In this document: one piece after another, positions 8,803 through 17,439 of the stretch
Position numbering within the stretch: the stretch's first letter is position 1
Layout of the letters: each line of letters starts with the position of its first letter
Assembly (NCBI RefSeq): GCF_003205615.1
Contig: NZ_PYBV01000024.1
Location: 1-64,000, forward strand
DNA from: Micromonospora arborensis
Lineage (GTDB): Bacteria; Actinomycetota; Actinomycetes; Mycobacteriales; Micromonosporaceae
Reading direction: 5' to 3'
Length of the DNA: 64,000 nt
Program-made: the position numbers and the translations under genes
Notes under the pieces: generated by a model
What the model was told of the DNA's origin: nothing
What the model saw: the letters and a program-made list of their open reading frames with translations, nothing else
The model's database searches: none

Positions 8803-9806
8803 GGGAGCGCGCACTGCCGCGTCGCCCGGAGGTGCTCCTCACCGAGCTGGGCTTCGGCGCGGCCCAGGGTGGCAACCTCTACCGGACGACGGCAGACGAG
8901 GAGTTCGCCTCGGCGGTCGACGCGGCGTGGGAGGCGGGCGTCCGATACTTCGACACCGCGCCGCACTACGGCCTCGGCCTGTCCGAGCGCCGACTCGGCG
9001 CGGCGTTGCGGCAACGGCCGCGCGACGAGTACGTGGTGTCGACGAAGGTCGGGCGACTTCTGGTGCCGTCGCCTCAGGACGCGCACCGGCGGGACTCCGA
9101 CGGATTCGATGTCCCCGCGAGCCACCGGCGAGTGTGGGACTTCAGCCGCGACGGCATCCTCCGCTCCATCGAGGCCAGCCTGGACCGGACCGGGCTGGAC
9201 CGGATCGACATCGCCTACCTGCACGACCCGGACGACCACTGGGAGCAGGCCGCACACGAGGCCGTACCCGCCCTGATCGACCTGCGGGACCAGGGCGTCG
9301 TGGGTGCTATCGGCGCTGGCATGAACCAGTCGGCGATGCTGGCGCGGTTCGTGCGGGAGACCGACGTCGACGTCATGATGTGCGCCGGGCGGTACACCCT
9401 GCTTGAGCAGGGTGCGGCCGACGACCTGCTGCCGGTCGCCGAGAACCGGGGGGTGGGCGTGGTCATCGCGGGCGTCTACAACTCGGGGCTGCTGTCGCAG
9501 GATCGGCCGCCGGCCGATGCCGTCTACAACTACCAGCAGGCCCCACCCGAGGTGATCGAGCGGGCGCGGCGGATCGCCGCGGTCTGCGAGACGTACGGGG
9601 TGACCCTGCCGCAGGCGGCACTCGCCTTCGTCCGCCGGCATCCGGCCGTGGTGTCGACGGTGGTCGGCGTCCGCAACGAGGCGCAGGTGGCCGAGACGGT
9701 GCGACGGTCCGAGGTCGCCGTACCCGGGGAGCTGTGGGACGCCCTGGCCACGGCCGGGCTGCTCACCGCACCGCCCGGTCCGGACTCCGCAGTCCAACCG
9801 AACTGA
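8799..9806 (+). CDS. Aldo/keto reductase, aldose (L-fucose) 1-dehydrogenase-like
   Basis: A 335-residue AKR barrel with the catalytic Asp/Tyr in FDTAPHYG, Lys in STKVG and His in AYLHD. The long insert after STKVGRLLVPSP and the YTLLEQ segment are typical of the D-threo-aldose/L-fucose 1-dehydrogenase branch, which oxidises free aldoses to lactones with NAD(P). ATG 8799 overlaps the SDR stop (ATGA), so it is the last gene of the 2614-9806 operon. With the dehydratase and SDR it suggests the order aldose, lactone, aldonate, 2-keto-3-deoxy-aldonate. No lactonase or aldolase/hydrolase gene is present, so those steps would be encoded elsewhere. Confidence 0.83.
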   Translation: MRERALPRRPEVLLTELGFGAAQGGNLYRTTADEEFASAVDAAWEAGVRYFDTAPHYGLGLSERRLGAALRQRPRDEYVVSTKVGRLLVPSPQDAHRRDSDGFDVPASHRRVWDFSRDGILRSIEASLDRTGLDRIDIAYLHDPDDHWEQAAHEAVPALIDLRDQGVVGAIGAGMNQSAMLARFVRETDVDVMMCAGRYTLLEQGAADDLLPVAENRGVGVVIAGVYNSGLLSQDRPPADAVYNYQQAPPEVIERARRIAAVCETYGVTLPQAALAFVRRHPAVVSTVVGVRNEAQVAETVRRSEVAVPGELWDALATAGLLTAPPGPDSAVQPN

Positions 9807-9810
9807 CACA

Positions 9811-9866
9811 GACGTCCCGGCCGGGACCGGCTCCGATTTCCGGACACCGGTCCCGACCGGGACGTC
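9811..9866. terminator. Strong bidirectional terminator hairpin
   Basis: Twenty-base arms (9811-9830 and 9847-9866) pair with a single mismatch around a 16-nt loop. The element sits 4 bp after the plus-strand operon stop and 18 bp from the minus-strand gene stop, so it can end both convergent transcripts. Confidence 0.7.
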
Positions 9867-9884
9867 ATCTGTTACCGCGACAGG

Positions 9885-12800
9885 TCACACCGCGGTGAAC
9901 CGCCACTGCTGGTTGGCCGCGCTGTGGCAGGTCCACTGCAACAGTCGGGCGCCGTCGGTGGTGGCCGCGCCGTTGACGTCGACGCAGAGGCCGCTCAGCA
10001 CACTCTTCACCGTGTACACGCCGGAGGTTCCCGTCGCCGTGGCGGTGAACTTCTGCTGGTTGCCGTTGTTGCAGGTGGCCTGCTGGAGGAAGGCACCCGC
10101 CGCAGTCGAACTACCGACCACCTCGACGCACTTGCCGCTGTGCACCGCCTTGAGGTAGAGCGCGCCATTACCGGCGTCGACGGCCTGCCACCTCTGGTTG
10201 TTGGCACCGGTGGACGCCCACTGGGTGATCTGGGCGCCGTCGGCGGTGGAGACACCGCTGACGTCCATCAGCTTGTTGCTGTGCTGCGCCGTGACCGTGT
10301 AGGTCTTCCCCGCCAGGCCACCGCCGGTGCCGGTGCCGGGTGTCCCGACGCCGTTCCCGCCGAAGGTGTGCGAGTCCAGATCGAACGAGTTGCTGCTGTT
10401 CTTGAACACCATGTAGAGCGTCTGTGTCCCGCTGAGCGCGGCGACGCTCACCGGAGTCGTGGACTGGTAGTTGTCCCAGCCGCCCGTATTGGGCACCGTG
10501 GTGGTGGCCAGCAGGGTGCCGGTCGGCGAGCCGGCGCGCAGCTCGATCGAACCGCCACCGGAGGGCGACGACACCCGGTAGCTGACCGTCGAGATGCCCG
10601 ACAGGCTCATCGGGCTGAACGCGATCCAGTCGTTGGTGGAGATGTCGCCGACCCGCTTGGTGCTCTCCGCCGCCGCCTGGTCGACGACCCGGATGCCGGA
10701 CTGGCTGCTGAAGTACTCGGACTGCTTGTGCTTCGGCTGGAGGATCGCCTGGGCGGTCCCGGTGAGCGGGGCCGCGCCCCCCGCACCGCCGCTGTCGGTG
10801 TACCGGGCGTTCAGCACGTAGAACAGGTTGGCGCCGTCGGGGTGCCCACCGAGCAGGTCGGTGGAGATGGTGCCCGAGCAGCCCGGGTACTCGGTGGTCT
10901 CGTGGGCGTGGTCGTCGTGACCCAGCGCCGGGTTGAGGAACACCTTCGAGCAGTCGACAGTGCCGCCGTCCGGATCGGTGACGGTGATCTGGTATGGCAC
11001 CTTGTCACCGAAGGTGAGCATGCCGCCGTTGCCCGGTGTGGTGATGGTGAGCACCGGTGCGCTGTTGCCGACGGTGATCTGGACGTTGGCGAAGCCCGTC
11101 TTGCCGGTGCTGTCGGTGACCTTCAGCTGGGCCGTGTAGTTGCCGTTGGCGGTGTACGTCTTCGACGGGTTGGCCGCCGTGGAGGTGGTGCCGTCGCCGA
11201 ACGTCCACTGGTAGCTCAGCGTGTTGCCGTCCGGGTCGGACGTGCCCGCACTGCTGAACTGGACGGTCAGCGGCGACTTGCCGCTGGTGGGCGTGCCGGT
11301 GGCCTTGACGATCGGGGACCGGCCGCCCTGGATGTAGTCGATCCGGTAGAGCCCGGAGTCGCTGTTGCCGCCGCCGAAGTTGGTGCCCCACTCCAGCAGG
11401 TAGAGCGAGCCGTCCTTGCCGAACTCCATGTCCATCGGCTTGTTGAAGCCAACGCCCGGCAGGAACGAGTTGGTGCGGGTCACCGCCGAGGAGGAGTCGA
11501 AGTGCACCTCCTTGACGTAGTTGCGCGCCCACTCGTAGAAGAAGTGCACGCCGTCGTAGTAGGCGGGGAACTTCGTCTGGGAGGGGTTCGACGCGTCGTA
11601 GCGGTAGACCGGGCCGCCCATCGGCGCGGAGCCGCCGGAGCCGAGCTCCGGGAAGGTCGTCGAGGCGGGGTAGCCATACCAGATGTTGGGCATGACGACC
11701 GGCTTCAGGTTGACCAGACCGGTGTTGTTCGGCGAGTTGTTGACCGGTGCCGAGCAGTTGAACTTCGCGCCGACCACGCCGGTGTCCGGGTTGTACGGAG
11801 CGTAGGGCTGGTTGTTGCCGTGGCAGAACGGCCAGCCGTAGTTGCCGGGCGTCTTGATCACGTTCAGCTCGACCAGGCCCTCCGGGCCACGGTTGGTGGT
11901 CGGCGGGTTGCGGTCCGGCCCGTAGTCGGCCAGGTAGACCCAGCCGTTGGCGGGGTCGATCGAGAACCGGAACGGGTTGCGGAAGCCCATGGCGTAGATT
12001 TCCGGCTTGGTCTGCGCGGTGCCCTGGGGGTAGAGGTTGCCGCTCGGGACGGTGTAGCCACCGCTGGCTCCGGGGCGGATGCGCAGCAGCTTGCCGCGCA
12101 GGTCGTTGGTGTTGCCCGCGCTGCGGGCGGCGTCCAGGTTGGACTTGCCCGAGCGCCAGTCCAGCGGGGCGTAGCCCTGCCAGTTGGGGTCGAGGTTCGG
12201 GGGCGTGTCGTCGCCGGTGCCGATGAAGAGGTTGCCGTCCGGACCGAACTCGATGTAGCCGCCGGTGTGACCGGGCTCCGGGAACGTCCGGTCCCGGTAC
12301 GCCGGGATGTCGATGATCGTCACGCCGCTGGACATGTTCAGCGTGTCACCGCTGACGGTGTAGCGGGAGACGCGGTTGACGTCGGTCGAGCTGCTCGCCG
12401 GGGAGTGGTAGAGGTACACGTACCCGTTGGTGGCGAAGTTGGGGTCCAGCGCCATGCCGGTGAGGCCGTCCTCGCCGCCGGTGTAGACACTCAGCGTCCC
12501 GGCGGTCACGGTGCTGTTGGTGGAGGGCTTGAAGATCTTCAACTGCCCGCCGCGCTGGGCATAGAACACCCGTCCGTCCGGGGCTACCGCCATCGCCATC
12601 GGGTCGACGGTGTTGTCGTCCAGGGTGCGCTTCTCGAAGTTGCTCCAGACGGTGCCACCGCAGTCGCCGGCGACGTTACCGGCGGCCCACTTCACGCCAC
12701 CGAGCACGTGGTTGCGGAAGTTCGTCTCGCTGTAGGAGTCGATCGCGTGGCCCATCGCGGTGGCCCACACCCGCCCGCCGGCGGTGTTGCGACACCAGGA

Positions 12801-13433
12801 GATCGGGTGGTCCGGGCCCATCGCGCGGGACCCCGGGTTGTACGTCCGCTCGTCGGCGGTCACCAGGACGTGCACCTTGCCGCGCGGGTTGGAGTCGAAG
12901 TTGTACCACTCCTCGCTGCGGTTCCAGCGATCCGGCAGACCGGCCGTCGACGGGTGCTGCTTGTCGGCGACGATCGCGGTGCCGGGCAGCACGCCGGGGG
13001 AGTGCTCCGGCATGTGGGCGCCGCCGTTGATGGTCTGGTCCCACCACGGGTACTCGGACTCGATACCCATGTCGGTGGCGTTGTGGATGCCGACGATGCC
13101 CTTGCCGCTGGCGAGGTAACCCTCCACTGCCTGGCGCTGGGCGGCCGAGGTCCAGACCATGCCGGAGGTCTGGAACATGATGATGACGTCGAAGGTCGCG
13201 AGGTTGGCAGGGGTGAAGACACTCGAGTCCTCGGTTGCCACCAGCTCGAAGTTGTTCGCCGCTGCCTGCTGCTGGAACATGGAGATCCCGGCGGGGATCG
13301 AGTCGTGCCGGTAGCCGGCGGTCTTGGTGAACAGCAGGGCGCGGAAGGCCGGGGCCGCCGACGCGGGTGGGGCGAGTCCGAGCGCCAGCAACAGGCCGGC
13401 GATCACTGAGATGAGCAATGTGTTGCGACGCAT
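9885..13433 (-). CDS. Large secreted ThuA / sugar dehydrogenase-like / PKD / CBM6 / CBM13 protein
   Basis: A 1182-residue secreted protein. A signal peptide (1 to about 25) is followed by a ThuA-like glutamine-amidotransferase-fold domain (about 28-258; TKTAGYRHDSI) and a glucose/sorbosone-dehydrogenase-like six-bladed propeller (about 264-694). A PKD domain (about 705-790; YQWTFGDG), a segment containing a HDDHAHETTEYPGC loop, a CBM6-like beta-sandwich (about 890-1023) and a C-terminal ricin-type CBM13 (about 1044-1182) follow. ATG 13433 has AGGAG just upstream; the frame extends further but without a signal sequence. The domain series is known in actinomycete and Bacteroidetes secreted proteins. 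Its reaction is not established; oxidation or capture of a polysaccharide-derived sugar is a guess from the domains. Confidence 0.85.
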   Translation of the reverse strand: MRRNTLLISVIAGLLLALGLAPPASAAPAFRALLFTKTAGYRHDSIPAGISMFQQQAAANNFELVATEDSSVFTPANLATFDVIIMFQTSGMVWTSAAQRQAVEGYLASGKGIVGIHNATDMGIESEYPWWDQTINGGAHMPEHSPGVLPGTAIVADKQHPSTAGLPDRWNRSEEWYNFDSNPRGKVHVLVTADERTYNPGSRAMGPDHPISWCRNTAGGRVWATAMGHAIDSYSETNFRNHVLGGVKWAAGNVAGDCGGTVWSNFEKRTLDDNTVDPMAMAVAPDGRVFYAQRGGQLKIFKPSTNSTVTAGTLSVYTGGEDGLTGMALDPNFATNGYVYLYHSPASSSTDVNRVSRYTVSGDTLNMSSGVTIIDIPAYRDRTFPEPGHTGGYIEFGPDGNLFIGTGDDTPPNLDPNWQGYAPLDWRSGKSNLDAARSAGNTNDLRGKLLRIRPGASGGYTVPSGNLYPQGTAQTKPEIYAMGFRNPFRFSIDPANGWVYLADYGPDRNPPTTNRGPEGLVELNVIKTPGNYGWPFCHGNNQPYAPYNPDTGVVGAKFNCSAPVNNSPNNTGLVNLKPVVMPNIWYGYPASTTFPELGSGGSAPMGGPVYRYDASNPSQTKFPAYYDGVHFFYEWARNYVKEVHFDSSSAVTRTNSFLPGVGFNKPMDMEFGKDGSLYLLEWGTNFGGGNSDSGLYRIDYIQGGRSPIVKATGTPTSGKSPLTVQFSSAGTSDPDGNTLSYQWTFGDGTTSTAANPSKTYTANGNYTAQLKVTDSTGKTGFANVQITVGNSAPVLTITTPGNGGMLTFGDKVPYQITVTDPDGGTVDCSKVFLNPALGHDDHAHETTEYPGCSGTISTDLLGGHPDGANLFYVLNARYTDSGGAGGAAPLTGTAQAILQPKHKQSEYFSSQSGIRVVDQAAAESTKRVGDISTNDWIAFSPMSLSGISTVSYRVSSPSGGGSIELRAGSPTGTLLATTTVPNTGGWDNYQSTTPVSVAALSGTQTLYMVFKNSSNSFDLDSHTFGGNGVGTPGTGTGGGLAGKTYTVTAQHSNKLMDVSGVSTADGAQITQWASTGANNQRWQAVDAGNGALYLKAVHSGKCVEVVGSSTAAGAFLQQATCNNGNQQKFTATATGTSGVYTVKSVLSGLCVDVNGAATTDGARLLQWTCHSAANQQWRFTAV

Positions 13434-13629
13434 GCCGTCTCCTAGGTTGGGCGGGCAACTCCGATTGCCACCACGGGCGCCACGGCTCGTCAGGTTGTGC
13501 CTGGACGCGCAGGGGTGCACGGGGTGCGGTGGTCGGTCCTCGTGCCGTTCGCCGAAACGGCAGTCAGACCCGTAGGACGTCACACAGCGTGATGACCGCT
13601 GTAGATCTCGTCCGGTGATCCACGAGGTC

Positions 13630-13658
13630 AGGATGAGCTAGAGATCGACCTCTGTCAA
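13630..13658 (-). promoter_or_regulatory. Predicted promoter of the ThuA/GSDH gene
   Basis: On the minus strand TTGACA (13658-13653) and CATCCT (13635-13630) are 17 bp apart. It would give a leader of roughly 190 nt before ATG 13433. An AT-rich ATTAATACGAC stretch sits directly upstream of the -35 box. Confidence 0.4.
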
Positions 13659-13815
13659 TTAATACGACGACGTCCGACGTCCTGCCCAAGTGACGACGGT
13701 CGTGCGCGGCTCCCTCGCTGCGGCGCCGCTGTCGATCGGGTGATGGCCCTGGCAATCAGCCCCGGTCGAGGATTGCGGACCCGCAACCAAACATCTATCT
13801 TCATACGTGTGATGT

Positions 13816-13938
13816 TTCGTCGATGTCAAGGGAATGTTCGCTACACGCAAACATAAGCCTTCGTCGATAGCTACGAAAGTTCGCAGTGCGGTGCCACAGA
13901 ACCGCCGGAACGCGGGGCTGGATCCAGTCGATAACTAC
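13816..13938 (+). promoter_or_regulatory. Repeated TCGAT-containing elements upstream of CUT2 operon
   Basis: The 525-bp divergent gap 13434-13958 holds no gene. Near the CUT2 operon TTCGTCGAT occurs at 13816-13824 and 13860-13868, 44 bp apart. The second copy lies in the imperfect palindrome TTCGTCGATAGCTACGAA (13860-13877), and GTCGATAGCTAC (13863-13874) recurs as GTCGATAACTAC (13927-13938). Such spaced repeats could be operators for an unlinked regulator. The rest of the gap shows nothing recognisable beyond the minus-strand promoter. Confidence 0.35.
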
Positions 13939-13958
13939 TATCTGTGAGGGCTTTCGGG

Positions 13959-15470
13959 ATGTCAGATCCGCCGCCGACGCCGCTGCTCACCCTTCGGGGC
14001 ATCGGCAAGTCCTTCCTCGGAGTCCGCGTACTCGACGGTGTCGACCTCGACGTCGCGCCCGGTGAGGTGCACGCCGTGGTCGGTGAGAACGGCGCCGGGA
14101 AGTCGACCCTCATGAAGATCGTCTCGGGTGGGTACGCCCCGGACGGGGGCACCGTCGAGTTCGCCGGTGAACCGCGCACGTTCCGTGGCCCACGCGACGC
14201 GCAGCGGGCCGGGGTCGGCATCATCCACCAGGAGTTCAACCTGCTCCCGGAGCGCACCGTCGCGGAGAACGTCTACCTGGGCCACGAGCCGGTCCGTCGC
14301 GGTCTGGTCGACCGTCGGGAAATGCTCGAGCGCACCAGGCGACTGCTCGACTCGATCGGGGAGACCGCGTTGCCGGCCGACGCCCGGGTGGGGCAGCTCG
14401 GCGTCGCACAGCAGCAGGTCGTCGAGATCGCCAAGGCTCTCGCCCTGGACGCGCGGCTGCTCATCATGGACGAGCCGACCGCCGCGCTGGCCGACCACGA
14501 GGTCGAGCTGCTCTACGGGTTGGTGCGCCGACTCCAGGAGCGGGGCATCGGCCTGCTGTACGTCTCGCACCGGCTCAAGGAGGTCTTCGACCTGTCGAGC
14601 CGGATCACGGTCCTCAAGGACGGCCGTCGGGTGACCACGGTGGACACCGCGGACACCTCCGCCGACGAGTTGGTACGACACATGGTCGGCCGGGAACTGT
14701 CCAGCTACTACCCGGACCGGGCCGCACCCGAGGACCGGGGTCCGGTTCGGCTCAACCTGCGCGACGTGGGAAACCGGAAGCTGCGCGACGTCAACCTCCA
14801 GTTGCGCGCCGGCGAGGTGCTCGGCATCGGCGGCCTGCAGGGCTCCGGACGGTCCGCGCTGGCCCGCGCGATCTTCGGGGTGTCGCCCTTCACGACCGGC
14901 GACGTCACGCTCGACGACCGGCCGGTCCGACTGCGCTCACCCCGCACCGCGATGCGGGCCGGCATCGCCTACGTCACCGAGGACCGCAAGGGCGAGGGCA
15001 TCGTCGGTCGGCAGTCGGTGCTCGACAACGCGCTGCTCGCCAGCCGAGCCGTCTTCGCCGCCCGGTCCGGCCGCGCGGCCCGGACCGTCCGGGTGCGCGA
15101 GTTGCTCGCCGCCGTGGAGGTCCGCGGCGCCGGCGACGACCAGGAGATCCGTTTTCTGTCCGGGGGTAACCAGCAGAAGGTCGTGCTGGCCCGATGGCTC
15201 GCCCTCAACCCGCGGATCCTGCTCTTCGACGAGCCGACCCGAGGCATCGACGTGGGTGCGAAGTCAGCCATTCACGACCTCGTCCGCCGCCTCGCCCGTG
15301 ATGGCGCGGCGGTGCTGATGATCTCGTCCGATCTACCGGAGCTGTTGGGGATGAGTGACCGGATCGTCGTCATGCGGGACGGCCACGTCGCGGGTGAGCT
15401 GCCCGCCGGCGCGACCGAGGAGGAGGTCGTCGCGTTGGCGGTCGGGACCACACGGGAGATGGCCCAGTGA
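13959..15470 (+). CDS. CUT2 sugar ABC ATPase, RbsA/XylG-like
   Basis: A 503-residue protein with two fused nucleotide-binding domains. The first has Walker A GENGAGKS and Walker B LIMDEPTAAL; the second has the usual degenerate loop GLQGSGRS, a proper LSGGNQQK signature and LLFDEPTRG. This double-ATPase layout is diagnostic of ribose/xylose/galactose-type CUT2 importers. ATG 13959 has GAGGG at good spacing; the GTG at 13944 would overlap that site. It powers the two permeases that follow, and its stop overlaps the next start. Confidence 0.93.
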   Translation: MSDPPPTPLLTLRGIGKSFLGVRVLDGVDLDVAPGEVHAVVGENGAGKSTLMKIVSGGYAPDGGTVEFAGEPRTFRGPRDAQRAGVGIIHQEFNLLPERTVAENVYLGHEPVRRGLVDRREMLERTRRLLDSIGETALPADARVGQLGVAQQQVVEIAKALALDARLLIMDEPTAALADHEVELLYGLVRRLQERGIGLLYVSHRLKEVFDLSSRITVLKDGRRVTTVDTADTSADELVRHMVGRELSSYYPDRAAPEDRGPVRLNLRDVGNRKLRDVNLQLRAGEVLGIGGLQGSGRSALARAIFGVSPFTTGDVTLDDRPVRLRSPRTAMRAGIAYVTEDRKGEGIVGRQSVLDNALLASRAVFAARSGRAARTVRVRELLAAVEVRGAGDDQEIRFLSGGNQQKVVLARWLALNPRILLFDEPTRGIDVGAKSAIHDLVRRLARDGAAVLMISSDLPELLGMSDRIVVMRDGHVAGELPAGATEEEVVALAVGTTREMAQ

Positions 15471-16441
15471 GCGCTCTGTCGCTGCTGCCGGCCCGACGAC
15501 CCGTACCGGGTGTGTTCGTGGCCCTGACGCTCACCCTGGCGATCGGCTGGCTGGTTGTCCTCCTGGACGGTGGCCAACTCTTCAACCAGTCCACGACGGT
15601 GAGTCTCCTGCACGTCGCGGCCGGCCTCGGGCTTGTGGCTGTCGGCCAGACCCTGGTCATCCTGGGCGGTTCGCTCGACCTCTCCGTGGCGTACGTGATC
15701 AGCCTCAGCACTCTCGTCGCGGCCGAGACGATGAACGGCAGTGACGGTGCGCTGTTGCCGGCGGTCGGCCTGGCGCTCGCGGTCAGCGCTGGTATCGGGC
15801 TGCTCAACGGGCTCCTCGTGACCAAGCTCCGGGTCAACGCGTTCATCGCGACACTCGGCGTCGGGCTGCTGCTGAAGGGCTACCTCGACAACGGCTACGA
15901 CGGCCCGGCCGGCACCACCTCACCCACGCTCGTGCAGTCCCTCGGCTACCAGCGGATCGGCCCGGTGCCGGTGTCGTTCCTGCTGCTGGTCGCGGTGACC
16001 GCGGCGGCCTGGTTCGCGCTCTCGAAGACCCGCTTCGGCCACCATCTGGTCGCCGTCGGTGGGGACCCGGAGGTGGCCCGGCTCTCCGGGGTCCGCAACG
16101 ACCGGATCCTCGTCACCGCCCACGTGCTGTGCTCGATGTGTGCCGGCCTCGCCGGCATCTACCTCGCCAGTCGGCTCGGCTCGGGCGCGCCCCGGGTGGG
16201 CACCGAGGGCCTCTACGACCTGGAGTCGATCGCCGCGGTGGTCATCGGTGGAACCGCCCTGGCCGGTGGGCGCGGCGGTGTCATCGGCACGGTTGGGGGC
16301 GTGCTGCTGCTCGCCAGCATCGACGCGATCTTCAACCAGCTCGAGGTCGACGCCTTCTTCAAGCAGGTGATCCGGGGCGCGATCATCATCGCCGCGGTCG
16401 CCGTCTACGCCCGCAGGGCCATGCGAAAGGCGGCTGCCTAG
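15467..16441 (+). CDS. CUT2 sugar ABC permease (RbsC-like) 1
   Basis: A 324-residue permease of the BPD_transp_2 class with about nine hydrophobic segments and the conserved LGGSLDLSVA and GGTALAGGRGGVIGT motifs. GTG 15467 overlaps the ATPase stop. It is followed after two bases by a second, homologous permease, so the channel is probably a heterodimer. The substrate is a monosaccharide by family. Confidence 0.9.
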   Translation: MSALSLLPARRPVPGVFVALTLTLAIGWLVVLLDGGQLFNQSTTVSLLHVAAGLGLVAVGQTLVILGGSLDLSVAYVISLSTLVAAETMNGSDGALLPAVGLALAVSAGIGLLNGLLVTKLRVNAFIATLGVGLLLKGYLDNGYDGPAGTTSPTLVQSLGYQRIGPVPVSFLLLVAVTAAAWFALSKTRFGHHLVAVGGDPEVARLSGVRNDRILVTAHVLCSMCAGLAGIYLASRLGSGAPRVGTEGLYDLESIAAVVIGGTALAGGRGGVIGTVGGVLLLASIDAIFNQLEVDAFFKQVIRGAIIIAAVAVYARRAMRKAAA

Positions 16442-16443
16442 CC

Positions 16444-17427
16444 ATGCAGACCGTTCAGCGTCGTACGCTGCCGCTGCGTCTCCCGCGGGTCCGCCCCGGC
16501 GGTCTCCTGCCGATCCTCGCGATTCTCGCCGTGCTGGTGGTGCTCGTCGGCATCCGGCAGCCCGACTTCCTCTCCCCGCCGTCGCTGATGTCGTTCCTCG
16601 GCCGTTCGGCGCCGATCATCCTGCTCGCCGCCGGCCAGTACTTCGTGATCGTCTCCGGCGAGTTCGACCTCTCGGTCGGTTCCCTGGTCACCGCGCAGGT
16701 GGTCGTGGCCGCCCGGCTCATCGACGGCGACCCGGCGCGTACCTGGCCCGTGGTGCTGCTCCTGCTCGCCTTCGGCGCGTTCGTGGGGTTGGTCAACGGT
16801 CTGATCACGACGCGGCTGCGGGTGCCGTCGTTCATCACCACCCTCGGCATGTTCCTGATCCTCGTCGGCGCGGTCTACCTGTGGTCCGACGGCGCCCCGA
16901 AGGGTGGGCTCTCCGAGGAGTTCCGGCGGTTCGGTCGGCGGGCCTTCGAGGACGTGCCGCTGCTCGGTCGTGTGCCGTACGCGCTGTTGGTCCTTCTGGC
17001 TCTGGCCGTGGTGGCCGTGCTGCTGATGCGGTCCGACTTCGGCCGGACGCTTGTCGCCGTCGGCGACAATCCGCGCACCGCCGAGTTGAGCGGGGTGCGC
17101 GTCTGGCGTACCCGAACGATCGCCTTCATCCTCAGCGGGCTCGCGGCGGCGTTCGCGGCGATCCTCCTGGGCGGCTACAGCGGCGTCTCGTTCCAGGCCG
17201 GTGCCGGCCTGGAGTTCGGCGCGATCACCGCGGTCGTCCTCGGTGGTGTCGCGCTGGGCGGGGGTCGCGGCTCGGTCGTCGGCGCGATGCTCGGGGCGCT
17301 GACCCTCGAACTGCTCTTCGCCCTCATGAATTTCTACGGCGTCTCCGGCGCCCTCAGGTCGACCGTCCAAGGCGCGATCATCCTGCTCGCCGTGGCGGTC
17401 TCGGCAACACGTTCTTCGTCGAGATAA
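16444..17427 (+). CDS. CUT2 sugar ABC permease (RbsC-like) 2
   Basis: A 327-residue permease homologous to the preceding gene, with VSGEFDLSVGS and GGVALGGGRGSVVG motifs. The frame is open further upstream, but ATG 16444, two bases after the previous stop, gives the normal N-terminus. It is followed 12 bases later by the binding-protein gene. Confidence 0.9.
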   Translation: MQTVQRRTLPLRLPRVRPGGLLPILAILAVLVVLVGIRQPDFLSPPSLMSFLGRSAPIILLAAGQYFVIVSGEFDLSVGSLVTAQVVVAARLIDGDPARTWPVVLLLLAFGAFVGLVNGLITTRLRVPSFITTLGMFLILVGAVYLWSDGAPKGGLSEEFRRFGRRAFEDVPLLGRVPYALLVLLALAVVAVLLMRSDFGRTLVAVGDNPRTAELSGVRVWRTRTIAFILSGLAAAFAAILLGGYSGVSFQAGAGLEFGAITAVVLGGVALGGGRGSVVGAMLGALTLELLFALMNFYGVSGALRSTVQGAIILLAVAVSATRSSSR

Positions 17428-17439
17428 AGGGGAACCATA

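Noticed and set aside
10200..10320. Repeated NQQW-type motifs in CBM13 domains across the window as a DNA repeat family.
   Set aside because: The similarity is at protein level within ricin-type trefoils; no near-identical DNA repeat was seen.
9924..13409. A very long open frame on the plus strand opposite the ThuA/GSDH gene.
   Set aside because: Its product is low-complexity Arg/Gly/Val-rich with no domain or ribosome site. The minus strand encodes a clear signal peptide and five recognisable domains. It is a GC-driven shadow.
2527..13585. GACGTCACAC occurs upstream of both the importer operon (2527-2536) and the ThuA/GSDH gene (13576-13585), a possible shared GntR site.
   Set aside because: Ten matching bases are expected by chance in GC-rich DNA of this length, and the flanks and the position relative to the promoters differ.
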